In this document: positions 18,229 through 27,375 of the stretch, one piece after another
Position numbering within the stretch: position 1 is the first letter of the stretch
Layout: every line of letters starts with the position of its first letter
Source of the DNA: Bacteroidota bacterium
Lineage (GTDB): Bacteria > Bacteroidota > Bacteroidia > Bacteroidales > VadinHA17
DNA: 42,049 bases
Reading direction: 5' to 3'
Assembly: GCA_029552825.1 (NCBI GenBank)
Contig: JAKPDL010000108.1
Location: 1 to 42,049 of the forward strand
Translations under genes and position numbers: made by a program
The notes under the pieces: generated by a model
Seen by the model: only the letters and a program-made list of their open reading frames with translations
Told to the model about the DNA's origin: nothing
The model's database searches: none

Positions 18229-19452
18229 CTATTCGAATCTGAACATTGTCAGGCTTTCTGCATCCTTTACATAAATGTTGTTTCCTGCAATTACAGGAAA
18301 AGCATATACTGCTGCCTCAGCAACCCTGTATCTTGCAGCCTCGTTGTAACTTGTTGGTGATGGAGTGAATACAAGGAGATTGCCCGTGCTTGGGAGCCCT
18401 ATAAACACCTGGCCACAGTCAACAAGTGTTGCAAAGTCGCTGTGAACGGCCTGGTCAAGCCATGCTGTTTCACCTGTTGATGCATTGATGCAGTATATTT
18501 TACGGGTGTCGGTAAATCCATACAGGAATCCATCTTTAAGAACCGGGGTGTTCCATTTTGCTCCTGTAGTTGTGTTGCTCCACAATTCACGTGGCTCATA
18601 GTTGTTGCCTTTTTTCTCCACCACATATGCCTTCATTCCGGTTCCCTGCCCGGTAATATACATTTTCTGCCCGTCGAGGCAGGGACTTACGCAGTTATAG
18701 AATCTTTGCTGAAGAGGTGTGGGAATGTTCCACTGAAGCTTTCCGTCAGCAAGGTCCACTGCTATAAGGCTGGTTTCAGTATTGATAATTACATGTTTTT
18801 TGCCGTCGATTCTCATGATGGAAGGTGACGCATAAGCCGGGTCACCTTTAACTGTCCATTTTTCAGCTCCTGTATTGAGGTCAAGAGCATAAATAGTTCC
18901 ATTGCCTCTAGTCCCGAGATGTACTATTACCAGACCATCTTCAACAAGTGGGGACATTCCTGTAAAATACTGTGGAACAAGTTTTTCAGGATTGTCTTTT
19001 CTCCATAATAGTTTTCCTGTTGAGGCATCGTAACATGAGAGTATACCAGCAGCTCCAAGTGTAACTATTTTTCCGCCGGAGATTGTTGGCGTACTTCTTG
19101 GTCCAGGATGTGATGCTGAAGGACCGGTAACGGCAGGTGATGGATATGAACTTTTCCATATCTCTTTTCCGGTTAATGCATCGAGGCAAATTACTGTCTC
19201 TTCGTCTCCCTGGCGGGTATGAACATAAATTTTATTTCCTGAAAGAACAGGTGTGGCATCACCAGTGCCAACAGTTACTTTCCATACCTGCTTCAATTCG
19301 GCAGGCCATCTTGCAGGTGCCTTAAAACCGGCAACCTTGCAGTCGCGGTTTGGTCCCCTGAACTGGTTCCAGTCCTGGGAATATAAATTACTAACAACAG
19401 AGGTTGAGATTACTGCGGTTAGTAAAAAATTGAAAAATAATTTGCCTGGCAT
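18229..19452 (-). CDS. Exported PQQ-type beta-propeller protein (BamB-like)
   Basis: A signal peptide (about 1-25, ending near LYSQ) precedes a beta-propeller built from WD/PQQ-like blades. Blade motifs recur, such as LDALTGKEIWKSSY, YDASTGKLLWRKD, LDLNTGAEKWTV and INASTGETAWL, each with the Gly/Trp docking pair. It has no heme or PQQ-dehydrogenase active-site motifs, so a binding or scaffold role is more likely than alcohol oxidation. BamB-type assembly factors and planctomycete-style PQQ proteins both fit. It is convergent with the amidohydrolase and divergent from the SDR, so it appears to be a single-gene unit. Confidence 0.85.
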   Translation of the reverse strand: MPGKLFFNFLLTAVISTSVVSNLYSQDWNQFRGPNRDCKVAGFKAPARWPAELKQVWKVTVGTGDATPVLSGNKIYVHTRQGDEETVICLDALTGKEIWKSSYPSPAVTGPSASHPGPRSTPTISGGKIVTLGAAGILSCYDASTGKLLWRKDNPEKLVPQYFTGMSPLVEDGLVIVHLGTRGNGTIYALDLNTGAEKWTVKGDPAYASPSIMRIDGKKHVIINTETSLIAVDLADGKLQWNIPTPLQQRFYNCVSPCLDGQKMYITGQGTGMKAYVVEKKGNNYEPRELWSNTTTGAKWNTPVLKDGFLYGFTDTRKIYCINASTGETAWLDQAVHSDFATLVDCGQVFIGLPSTGNLLVFTPSPTSYNEAARYRVAEAAVYAFPVIAGNNIYVKDAESLTMFRFE

Positions 19453-19480
19453 ATTATGGAATTTATTTTTTAATGCTTAC

Positions 19481-19488
19481 CAAATTTA
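19481..19488 (-). promoter_or_regulatory. Candidate -7 element of the beta-propeller gene
   Basis: On the minus strand this reads TAAATTTG, matching TAnnTTTG, 28 bases before the ATG of the PQQ-type gene. The -33 box is not clear. Confidence 0.38.
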
Positions 19489-19591
19489 AGAATTTATCAT
19501 AAATGTTGATTTTATTAAACTTAAAAGATGTTAATAATGCTATTTTTAGCGTACATTGACTATGTTTGTGCCTGCTATATTTATTTTCCTG

Positions 19592-20398
19592 ATGAATCAG
19601 AAAAACATTCTCATAACAGGAGGCACTTCTGGATTAGGGTTTGAACTTGCAAAACTCTTCTGCAAAGCTAACTACAATGTATGGATTACCGGGAGAAGCC
19701 TTAAGGCAGGATTACCCGAGGGAATGAGGCTTCATTTCCTGAGAACAGATTTTGCCGACCTGCGTCAGACAGAAAATGTTGTCAAGCAATTGCTCGGGGA
19801 GGGGATTAGTTTTGATGTTATAGTAAATAATGCTGGTGTTTTAGGTCCTCCGTCATACACAACCACTAAAGACGGATTTGAATACACATTTCAGATAAAT
19901 TTTCTGGCACATCTTCTTGTCAATAATCTTATTCTTTCTGAGCATGTCCCGGGAAAGCCAGTTACCCTTGCAATTGTAACTTCTCCGGTTTACAGGGTTG
20001 TAGATCCTGATTTCAGGATACCAGACGGAAGTAAATATTTTTCATATGAAATGTATTCGCTTACAAAGCATTATCTTTTGCTGGCAGGTGATTATATGAA
20101 GAAAAAATATAACAATCAGAATATCAGACTTATAAAATTTAATCCCGGTGTTTTCGGTTCCGGGATTTACCGCACAAAGCAGAATTGGTTCCAGTTTCTT
20201 TATCGTATTGCAGCGCCTTTCATGCGCAGTGCCTCAAAACCTGCAGGTCATCTATATGAACTTATTCATGAGCCAAATCTGTGGGAGAACATTGTCTACC
20301 GGAGCAAAAGAAAAGCTGGCCCGGCAAGTCCGGTTCTGACAGCTGAGGCAGAGAAGTTTCTACTTGCCTGCGAGGAGGCTATAAAGATCGTGAGGTGA
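19592..20398 (+). CDS. SDR-family NAD(P)-dependent oxidoreductase
   Basis: A classical short-chain dehydrogenase/reductase. The cofactor motif TGGTSGLG starts nine residues after the chosen ATG, NNAG is present, and the active-site YSLTK provides Tyr and Lys. The longer frame can start with TTG at 19556 or ATG at 19562, but those add a hydrophobic leader unlike the family, so 19592 is preferred. The substrate is unknown; the sequence is closest in style to retinol-dehydrogenase-like members. Its last 39 bases overlap, tail to tail, the DUF4405 gene on the other strand. Confidence 0.85.
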   Translation: MNQKNILITGGTSGLGFELAKLFCKANYNVWITGRSLKAGLPEGMRLHFLRTDFADLRQTENVVKQLLGEGISFDVIVNNAGVLGPPSYTTTKDGFEYTFQINFLAHLLVNNLILSEHVPGKPVTLAIVTSPVYRVVDPDFRIPDGSKYFSYEMYSLTKHYLLLAGDYMKKKYNNQNIRLIKFNPGVFGSGIYRTKQNWFQFLYRIAAPFMRSASKPAGHLYELIHEPNLWENIVYRSKRKAGPASPVLTAEAEKFLLACEEAIKIVR

Positions 20399-21202
20399 AA
20401 TAGACATCTGGTCGGCTATTGTTCGAATTGTGGTTTCCTCATTTGCATCAATGCCGTTTTCCTTCAATATTTTAATCAGTTCTTCCGGTTTCTTTCCCAG
20501 ACGTTGAGCAACCTGCCCAACTGTCATTTTGCCGACACCTGACGGTGCAGCAGTAATATCCGTAACCTGTTCGTTTTTATATCTTGAAGTCAGAATGTTG
20601 TAAATTCTTGATGGAGTAACTTTGTTTTCTGCTGCAATCGTTTTAAGTTTTAGTTGAGGATCGCTTACAATTATACTGCTGTCGCTGAGAGTTTTAACAA
20701 TTTCGTCAACAGAAATTCCGTTAAAGTTTGCAGCAATGTCTGAGAGAGTATTTTCTTCCATATGTGCCACTGGTGGTGCCTCATAGCTTTTCTCCCAGCT
20801 CTCTTTTACTTTATCGCCGAAAGCCATTATATCTCCAAAGGGTGGCCACGATTTCAATGTCCCGATAAAAAATAGCACAAAAACAACTGTTGAGGCAGCA
20901 AGCTCCCATTTTCTGTTAAGACCAGCCTTTACCTTACTTTTAATGTAAGTTAGAAATGCTTTCCAGTTGATAAAGAATAAGTGAATAACAAAGAGCACAA
21001 AAAAGAGATAGGAAAATATAGTGTGAAGTGCCTGCCATTCTGCTTTGGTGAAAAGCATCAGCTTCCAGTCGGCCCAATTTGCAATACGTCCGGGGGGTGC
21101 GACATATAGAATAAACCCTGACCACGACATTACTATCGTCGAAAAGACCAGGGAAAAGCTTGTAAAACTTCTTAAGTTGAAACCTTTTTTATTCTTTGCC
21201 AT
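20360..21202 (-). CDS. DUF4405 cytochrome b-like membrane protein with helical C-terminal repeats
   Basis: The first half (about 10-150) has four predicted membrane helices with His residues placed as in DUF4405, a cytochrome b561-like fold (for example ALHTIFSYLFF and VIHLFFINW). The second half (about 155-280) is soluble and holds two related helical units of the pattern T-x-x-x-(I/V)-A followed by a P-x-x-(I/L)-x-x-(I/L) turn. Such units are known to me from ferredoxin-associated membrane proteins. It lies 86 bases after the epimerase gene on the same strand and may be read through from that operon. A redox role is inferred. Confidence 0.75.
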   Translation of the reverse strand: MAKNKKGFNLRSFTSFSLVFSTIVMSWSGFILYVAPPGRIANWADWKLMLFTKAEWQALHTIFSYLFFVLFVIHLFFINWKAFLTYIKSKVKAGLNRKWELAASTVVFVLFFIGTLKSWPPFGDIMAFGDKVKESWEKSYEAPPVAHMEENTLSDIAANFNGISVDEIVKTLSDSSIIVSDPQLKLKTIAAENKVTPSRIYNILTSRYKNEQVTDITAAPSGVGKMTVGQVAQRLGKKPEELIKILKENGIDANEETTIRTIADQMSISPHDLYSLLAGK

Positions 21203-21288
21203 GAATGATTTATTTTTCTGGCAGCAAAATTATTTTTTTCTGGGCAGGTTATATGTGATTCAGGTCACCAGGGAAACAATCTAAAGTA

Positions 21289-22431
21289 TTATATTTTTAC
21301 AATCCCAATTCCAGGACGATCCGGTATTATTACCTTCCCATTAGTTATTTTGATTCCTTCGAATGGGTCGTTGCTGATAAGCAGGTTACCGTCGAGGTCA
21401 CACCATTCAGCAAGTGGACTGAGATGTGATGCGGCCGTGACGGCACATGATGTCTCAGTCATGCAACCTATCATAGTCTTCAGTCCGAGGGTACGGGCAC
21501 TCTTTAGCATAACATAGGCAGCTCTTATACCTCCGCACTTCATAAGCTTGACATTGACACCCGAATAGACATCTTTGTATTTCATAAGGTCGCCAAGGTT
21601 TTGTATTGCCTCATCGCCTATCACCGGTATAGGGCTTCTTTCATTTAGCCATGCAATATCATCGACCATCTCTTTCGGCATAGGTTGTTCGAGAAAGGCA
21701 ACCCCTTGTTCTTTCAGCCATTGAGCCATCTCAAGAGCATAACTCCGGTCTTTCCAGCCCTGATTGACATCTACACACAGAGGTTTGTTGGTCATTTCCT
21801 TTACGGTTTCAATCATTTCCCTGTCGTTGCCTCCACCGAGTTTAACTTTAAGTATCTTGTAAGGTTCTGCCTCCTTAACTTTCTGTCTCACAACATCCGG
21901 TGTGTCAATACCTATTGTAAAACTTGTATCGGGTGCCTTTTCCGGATTCAATCCCAGCAACCTGTAAAGGGGTTCACCCAGAACCTTTCCTGCTAGATCG
22001 TGAAGTGCTATGTCAACCGATGCTTTGGCTGCTGAGTTACCAGGCGCTACATTTTCAACATAATCCAGAATGTCTTCCAAAAGCAGGGGATTGTTGAATT
22101 GCTGAAGGTTGAGTGAGGAGAGAAATTTCGAAACTGATTCGACACTCTCGCCGAGATATGGGGGCATTGAGGCTTCACCGTAACCCGTAATACCATCCCA
22201 CTCAATCTCAGTGAGTATTGCCGGTGTGGTGGTTCTCGAACTGACAGCAAGATTGAAAGAGTGCTTCAACTGAAGGGTGTAGGGTTTAAAATGCAGATTC
22301 AACTCCTTTCTTGAGCCTGCTCTTTTCTTCTTTACTGATTTAGCAGTACATGCTGTCATGGAATTAACTGTGATTATTCCTGCGCCTAAAACTCCCGTAT
22401 ATTTTAAAAACTGTCTTTTATTGATTTTCAT
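21289..22431 (-). CDS. Exported L-Ala-D/L-Glu-type dipeptide epimerase (enolase superfamily)
   Basis: The protein has all key residues of dipeptide epimerases: K195-x-K197, metal ligands D221, E248 and D273, and K295 on the opposite face. These enzymes interconvert L-Ala-D-Glu and L-Ala-L-Glu released from peptidoglycan. Unlike cytosolic YkfB/YcjG, this one has an N-terminal export signal (KRQFLK, hydrophobic run, then a TAC lipobox with C28), so it is probably a Tat-exported lipoprotein. It is 11 bases after the NlpC/P60 gene, which fits a peptide-salvage pathway. The true dipeptide substrate could be wider than Ala-Glu. Confidence 0.87.
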   Translation of the reverse strand: MKINKRQFLKYTGVLGAGIITVNSMTACTAKSVKKKRAGSRKELNLHFKPYTLQLKHSFNLAVSSRTTTPAILTEIEWDGITGYGEASMPPYLGESVESVSKFLSSLNLQQFNNPLLLEDILDYVENVAPGNSAAKASVDIALHDLAGKVLGEPLYRLLGLNPEKAPDTSFTIGIDTPDVVRQKVKEAEPYKILKVKLGGGNDREMIETVKEMTNKPLCVDVNQGWKDRSYALEMAQWLKEQGVAFLEQPMPKEMVDDIAWLNERSPIPVIGDEAIQNLGDLMKYKDVYSGVNVKLMKCGGIRAAYVMLKSARTLGLKTMIGCMTETSCAVTAASHLSPLAEWCDLDGNLLISNDPFEGIKITNGKVIIPDRPGIGIVKI

Positions 22432-22442
22432 AAACGATATAT

Positions 22443-23645
22443 TTAGTTAAAATACCATGGGTGATTTTCGACCAGCATCAGACCTTCAGCCGGATATACT
22501 CCCTCTATACGACCTGCACCCAGAAAAGTTGAGTATCTGTATTTGCTGAAATTTGTTCTTGCCGAATCGAGGCTGTTAATCCGTACCATGCCTGAAGAAT
22601 GGATATATTCAGTATTTCCGATATACATGCCCACATGGGTTGCTTTCTTTATTCCGTTACGGATAGTTCCAAAATAGAGAAGATCGCCCTTGCTAAGTGA
22701 GTCAGTCGGCACAGGGACTTCATTAAAGGCCCCGTGGCGAATCTGAAGCGATACATCCCGTGCAAGGATAAGACCGTTAAGGAAATAAACTGTTTTTACA
22801 AACCCGCTGCAGTCCATTCCTTTTATAGAGGTACCTCCCCACAGGTATGGTATTCCGTTTAACAACAGAGCCGTTTTGCAGAGTCTTTCCGGCTCAGGCC
22901 GGGCAGCAGCAGCCCATTCTGCGAAATTATAACAGCTCTCTCTGCTAATTCTGCCATTCCTTCCGTCAGGCAGTTTCACCAAAAAATATTCATTGCTTTC
23001 ACCTGTCATCTCCAGTATGCAACCAGCCACAATATCAGAAATAACAGGTATTTTCTCATCGTAAGCTGATAAGATGTCGCCAGTTTTGCCAGTGAAGATA
23101 ACCCTTGGAGTTGATTTCCATTTCCGGAATTCATTTTCTGTGAGGAAATGGACTGCTTCTCCGTCAGTCCAGCCAAGGTATCTGTCGGGTGTTTGAATAA
23201 AATACCAGCTATTTTTCTTTTTAAGAACCTTTACCGGAGTTCCCATCAGTGCCTGAGAGGTAAGTTCAGCACTGTGGTCAGGAGCAGATCTGATATTACA
23301 AACACTTACTGCTACAAGTCCCCATGGTTTTTTAATTACAGAAGTGTCGGGCAGCACTATAAGGCTGTCGATGAATTTTGTTTTTCTGCTCTTCAGAAGG
23401 TTTATTATATCAGCTTTTGCCTCAGGAATGTCTGTTTCCCCCTTCAGCAAAAGTATTGTGCCTTTACGGGAAATTTCCACCTTAAAAACACCTTCGCGGC
23501 TGTCGGGTACCCATTTCTTCGAAATTGAATCTATCTGGTTAACAAGCCGGATACCAACAGGGAACCTGCAACCCTCGGCCACCACCATCAATGCTGTTAT
23601 TAAAAAGATGAGAATCCTTAATAACTTTGTATTATTCATTATCAT
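22443..23645 (-). CDS. NlpC/P60 cell-wall hydrolase with SH3 domains
   Basis: A papain-like gamma-D-glutamyl-diamino acid endopeptidase, comparable to YkfC. A signal peptide with lipobox-like AEGC (C26) indicates a lipoprotein. Bacterial SH3 segments fill about 105-245. The catalytic domain at about 255-385 has YLWGGTS, the nucleophile in MDCSGF (about residue 279) and the His in THVGMYIGN (about 337). Its product would be the L-Ala-D-Glu dipeptide used by the epimerase encoded 11 bases downstream. The upstream transglutaminase-like gene ends 27 bases before it, so all three look co-transcribed. A start at 23639 is also possible. Confidence 0.9.
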   Translation of the reverse strand: MIMNNTKLLRILIFLITALMVVAEGCRFPVGIRLVNQIDSISKKWVPDSREGVFKVEISRKGTILLLKGETDIPEAKADIINLLKSRKTKFIDSLIVLPDTSVIKKPWGLVAVSVCNIRSAPDHSAELTSQALMGTPVKVLKKKNSWYFIQTPDRYLGWTDGEAVHFLTENEFRKWKSTPRVIFTGKTGDILSAYDEKIPVISDIVAGCILEMTGESNEYFLVKLPDGRNGRISRESCYNFAEWAAAARPEPERLCKTALLLNGIPYLWGGTSIKGMDCSGFVKTVYFLNGLILARDVSLQIRHGAFNEVPVPTDSLSKGDLLYFGTIRNGIKKATHVGMYIGNTEYIHSSGMVRINSLDSARTNFSKYRYSTFLGAGRIEGVYPAEGLMLVENHPWYFN

Positions 23646-23672
23646 AGCAGGTTTAAAATAACTCCTTATTCA

Positions 23673-25142
23673 TTAAATCCTGGTTCCGGGTAGTGGTTTT
23701 ATTTTGACCTGAATGTCATAATCCCACTGGTCAAAATAGAGATTACCGCCTTCCCATTCGACTTCACCTCTCTGGAAATCAAAAGGTTCGCTTCGCAGAT
23801 ATTTTTTCTCAGGGTAAAGTTTGCCTCCTATATCGTCGTTTATAATTAGTCGGTATGAATCTATTCCGGTAATATAGAATTCTTTAATTTTCTGATTGTT
23901 CGAATACTGGAGACTATAAGAAATGTCAAGCGGAACCCACCCTGTTCCTTCGTAATACACTTCGCACCAGTCGTGAAGGTTTTCGCCCTGTGGAGGCACC
24001 ATCCAGCCGCTCTGCCATTTAACGGGTATACCTTTATACCTCAACATCGACATCAGAAGGAATGTCTGCATGCCGCAGTCACCTCTCCGGTTTTTCAGCG
24101 TATATTCCGGAATATTTGGTATGATTGAATATTCAAGAGCACCCGCCCATGGAATATTATTATTAAACCAGTAGTAGAATCTCTTCACTATTTCGTAAGG
24201 GTTCGATTCATTACCGGCCAGACTGTCTGCAAGATGCTTTACCCTATCGGTGAAGCATATATGTGGTGGCTGTTCCCGTGTATATTTTCTATAAATTTCA
24301 GAATTCTTATCGTATGGAAGTATTTTCATATTTTCCGGATCGAAATACTGGCCATACGAAAAATATGAGAATGCTATCTGAAAGACAGTTGGGATGCCTC
24401 TTCTGGCTTTTTCTTCCATATAAACCGTTTTATGAACTACCGAATCGGGTGCCAGCAGAAAATAATTCTCGTTAGAGATGCCAAGAAGATAGACTTCTGT
24501 CTGCCTCTTATTGTTCTCTTTCGGGTAAGGCATCCAGCATCGTATTGTTGAACCAGCAGGAACAGCATCGGGTTTGACAGTGATTGTATATGTTACCTCT
24601 ATCTGGATGGGCATAACCGGAACAGGGCTCTTTCCGGAAACTCTTATAATATCGGCTGTATGGTTTTTCCTGAAAACAATTCGTGGATCCCTCGCAGTTA
24701 GAGAATCTCTGTACTGCCTGTTTTGATAAAAGTTTCTAAGAAGGATAAGATTTGTAGCCGCCCTGTTGAAGTAACGCTTTTCACCGTCGATGATTTTGTA
24801 TTCCAGCCATCCGTTTTCTTCCCATATTTTTCTGTCAGATTCACTGTAGCCCTGTACCAGCTTTCCAAGAATTGTGTCAATACCGTTTTGGGTAACTGAA
24901 AAATCGAGCCGGATACGTTTTGTTATTTCATTGAGCGAATCGGCTTTCCACCTCAAATCATCATCTCTTGTCGCATTTTTGAGTGAATCGGCAATCATTG
25001 CAGCTTTTTCAAGCGCTCCTTCCTCAACCAATGCTGCGATCCTTTTTATCGTCTCATTATATTCAGATTTATTGCGACATTCTTGAAAGAATATTGTAGA
25101 AATTATCAATATCACCAACCAGGACAAGTGTATTTTTTTCAT
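23673..25142 (-). CDS. Transglutaminase-like lipoprotein
   Basis: A periplasmic transglutaminase-core protein. The signal peptide ends in FFQEC, a weak lipobox at C22. A helical region (30-95) and a beta-rich domain (about 160-270) precede the papain-like core. That core carries RGDCGMQTF with the catalytic Cys near 355, LHDWCEVYY with the His near 390, and WVPLD with the Asp near 405. In bacteria such proteins are usually proteases or peptide hydrolases, not crosslinkers. As first gene of the operon with NlpC/P60 and epimerase genes it probably acts on wall-derived peptides, although this is inference. Confidence 0.85.
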   Translation of the reverse strand: MKKIHLSWLVILIISTIFFQECRNKSEYNETIKRIAALVEEGALEKAAMIADSLKNATRDDDLRWKADSLNEITKRIRLDFSVTQNGIDTILGKLVQGYSESDRKIWEENGWLEYKIIDGEKRYFNRAATNLILLRNFYQNRQYRDSLTARDPRIVFRKNHTADIIRVSGKSPVPVMPIQIEVTYTITVKPDAVPAGSTIRCWMPYPKENNKRQTEVYLLGISNENYFLLAPDSVVHKTVYMEEKARRGIPTVFQIAFSYFSYGQYFDPENMKILPYDKNSEIYRKYTREQPPHICFTDRVKHLADSLAGNESNPYEIVKRFYYWFNNNIPWAGALEYSIIPNIPEYTLKNRRGDCGMQTFLLMSMLRYKGIPVKWQSGWMVPPQGENLHDWCEVYYEGTGWVPLDISYSLQYSNNQKIKEFYITGIDSYRLIINDDIGGKLYPEKKYLRSEPFDFQRGEVEWEGGNLYFDQWDYDIQVKIKPLPGTRI

Positions 25143-25231
25143 GTGAAAATAATTTTATATATTTTTGATTATCAAATTATAAGTTTTTACTTTTTAAAGA
25201 TTCGTTCATGCTTTACTTACTATCATCCAAA

Positions 25232-25246
25232 CTTCCCCCGGGGAAG
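25232..25246. repeat. Short intergenic palindrome
   Basis: CTTCCCC-C-GGGGAAG is a perfect 7-1-7 inverted repeat in the 221-base gap between the divergent transglutaminase and DUF2892 genes. No T-run follows. It may be a dispersed palindrome or an operator. Confidence 0.4.
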
Positions 25247-25363
25247 AAGGAGTAAATTTTAGAACTAATAAAAATACAAAAAGTCATCAATTTGAACTTA
25301 ATGCAGATTGAATTGTTTATCAGTTATAATTAATTTTATTAGAAAAATAAAAATCAAAGGATT

Positions 25364-25576
25364 ATGAAAAAGAATACAGGAAAACTTGACAGAATAATAA
25401 GGCTAATTATAGCCTTGCTGATTGGGATTTTATACTTTACAAATGTTATCAGCGGAACGTTAGGAATAGTTTTACTTGTTTTTGCGGTGATACTTCTTAT
25501 TACTTCAATAACAGGTTTTTGCGGAATTTATACCCTATTTGGTATTAACACCTGCAAAACCCGGATTGAGAAATAA
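25364..25576 (+). CDS. DUF2892 small membrane protein (YgaP-like transmembrane domain)
   Basis: A 70-residue inner-membrane protein with two helices (about 10-28 and 32-52) and the family signature R-I-x-R-x-x-x-A near the N-terminus. The tail carries CGIYTLFGINTC, with two Cys in the place seen in DUF2892 proteins. Some family members are fused to rhodanese domains, so a sulfur or redox link is possible. It ends 2 bases before the convergent membrane/NTPase fusion gene ends. Confidence 0.85.
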   Translation: MKKNTGKLDRIIRLIIALLIGILYFTNVISGTLGIVLLVFAVILLITSITGFCGIYTLFGINTCKTRIEK

Positions 25577-25578
25577 TT

Positions 25579-27375
25579 CTAAGTCCCTGCAGGTTTTTGT
25601 TTCAGGGAGAGTTCCAGAACTTTTTCCACAGCATCTTTGATGCTGTCGGTTTGAATATCAAAAATGTAAATATCTCCGGTATTCCAGCGTCGTATTAACT
25701 GGTGGAGTATTGGTTTTCTTACCACCCATATCTGTGGTGAAACATTTTTTCTGCAGAGATCTTCTATAGCCATGCTCCAGCCTCCTCCGGCCAGTTCGAG
25801 CGGGCCTATTTCATCTATAACCACGCAGGGGCAGGTGTGTGGTATATTTGTTAATATCTTTAATCCTTTTTCTAAGGTTTCACGCCGGAAATAGAATCGC
25901 CCTGATTTTAAACTGCCCGGTGTTTCTGAGGTGGAGCAGAGTTCTTTTTCTTCTCCTGTTTCAAGATCGAGAAGATTGAATCCTTTTCTTTCTCCGTTTT
26001 CATTAACCGCCAGGGCAAGAAAGCCACATGCCTGTATATTTCTTTCCCTTAGAGCATTGATTATCTTCATGGCATAGGTGGTTTTTCCGGCATGGACCTC
26101 TCCGGTAATAATCACAATCGACGGTCTCTTGCGATATTCGTTTTCAAAAACGTTAAACAGGTTGTCGGCCCGGCTCAATATTCCGTGCAGTGATTTTTTA
26201 CCCGGAAATTTTCCCTGTTCTTCTTTGGTTGTCAATGTTGAAATAAGGTAGGGGAGAGCTGAGAATGAAAGATTTAGCGATTGGTAAAGTGATGCAAATC
26301 CCCTGTTGTAAAGCATTGATTTGATGACTGGATTTTTCAGTTCGGCACTTATGGAGGCAAAACCTATAATCATCACCGTTGCCCTTGCATTCATTTTCAG
26401 TCCTACCAGAAATCCCTCGGTTGTAAAGAAGATGCCGTCGGAGAACCAGTTCCAGATAAATGAGGCAGAGAAAGTAATGATGAAGAAACTGATCCAGAAA
26501 CCGGGTTTCTTCAGCCTGCGGAGTGAATTTTTATAGGTGAGTATGCAGAATGTTGAATAAATAACCGCAACAATTCCTGCAATAATTAAAAGGTTATAAT
26601 TCAGAAGGAGGAGTATCCCGATAATGGCAAACAGATTCAGGAGCAGAAAAAGTATAGAATATTTATCCTCAGAGGTTTTCTCGAAAAGTTCAGTTCCCGG
26701 CTTAAGGGTGATTTTTTCTTCTGTTTCCTGGAGGCGTTTTAATTTAAGATATCTTTTCCCGGTCAAAAATCCCCCCGTAGCGCCTGCCATGCCTGCCAGC
26801 AGGTATAGAGCGGTAATGGCTGCAATAACGTAAACCGGATTGAGTTGTTCCATTCCGATCTGTTTCACAGCAAATCTGTAGAGGTTATCAAGTATTTTAA
26901 TCAGGTCGGGTCCGTAAAGTATTATCAGGTTAATTATTTTCTGAACCAGGGTGCTGAGGACTGCAAGTGCGCCTCCGATGATATATGCAAGAAAGTTTCT
27001 GCCAAGCAGCCGGGTTGTTATTTCAATAATCAGCGATTCGGTAAAGATACCTATCATCGGACCCAGTATTATTGCGCTGGGTGATATGGATTTCATAAGT
27101 GCGCATATCAGCCCAGCCCTCCATATAAGGCCTTTATCTTTCCATACAAGTTGAAATGAAATCAGTATCCAGACGCCTATAAATGAAAGAATAGTTCCCG
27201 ATATAGGGATTTTGAGGTTATGTAAAAAACTGCCAAGGATGATTTCGAAAGAAGCCCAGATGCTGCCAACTACAGAAGCCTTCAGCCATACCTGTTTAAG
27301 CTCGCCCGGTCTTATGTGCTCCATAATTTTATGTCCAACGTCAGTAAGAACAGGCGTAAATATAATATTAGTCAT
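25579..27375 (-). CDS. Membrane protein fused to THEP1-type nucleoside triphosphatase
   Basis: A 598-residue fusion. Residues 25-225 form about six hydrophobic helices rich in Gly and Ala, similar in style to an ECF-transporter substrate-binding (S) subunit. After a charged linker (230-255), residues 260-350 have about four more helices. Helices at 355-405 contain Asn-Ala-Arg-Ala-Thr and a Leu-Pro-Tyr-Leu turn and recall an EcfT coupling subunit. Residues 425-590 are a THEP1/DUF2478-like P-loop NTPase, with GEVHAGKT as Walker A and CVVIDEIGPLEL as Walker B. The NTPase call is firm; the S and T assignments are my inference. It follows a NifX-like gene by 44 bases, so a metal or cofactor substrate is plausible. 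Confidence 0.75.
   Translation of the reverse strand: MTNIIFTPVLTDVGHKIMEHIRPGELKQVWLKASVVGSIWASFEIILGSFLHNLKIPISGTILSFIGVWILISFQLVWKDKGLIWRAGLICALMKSISPSAIILGPMIGIFTESLIIEITTRLLGRNFLAYIIGGALAVLSTLVQKIINLIILYGPDLIKILDNLYRFAVKQIGMEQLNPVYVIAAITALYLLAGMAGATGGFLTGKRYLKLKRLQETEEKITLKPGTELFEKTSEDKYSILFLLLNLFAIIGILLLLNYNLLIIAGIVAVIYSTFCILTYKNSLRRLKKPGFWISFFIITFSASFIWNWFSDGIFFTTEGFLVGLKMNARATVMIIGFASISAELKNPVIKSMLYNRGFASLYQSLNLSFSALPYLISTLTTKEEQGKFPGKKSLHGILSRADNLFNVFENEYRKRPSIVIITGEVHAGKTTYAMKIINALRERNIQACGFLALAVNENGERKGFNLLDLETGEEKELCSTSETPGSLKSGRFYFRRETLEKGLKILTNIPHTCPCVVIDEIGPLELAGGGWSMAIEDLCRKNVSPQIWVVRKPILHQLIRRWNTGDIYIFDIQTDSIKDAVEKVLELSLKQKPAGT

Noticed and set aside
19556-19591. Upstream TTG/ATG starts for the SDR gene
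   Set aside because: They would add a short hydrophobic leader not typical of cytosolic SDRs. The ATG at 19592 gives the normal distance to the TGGTSGLG motif.
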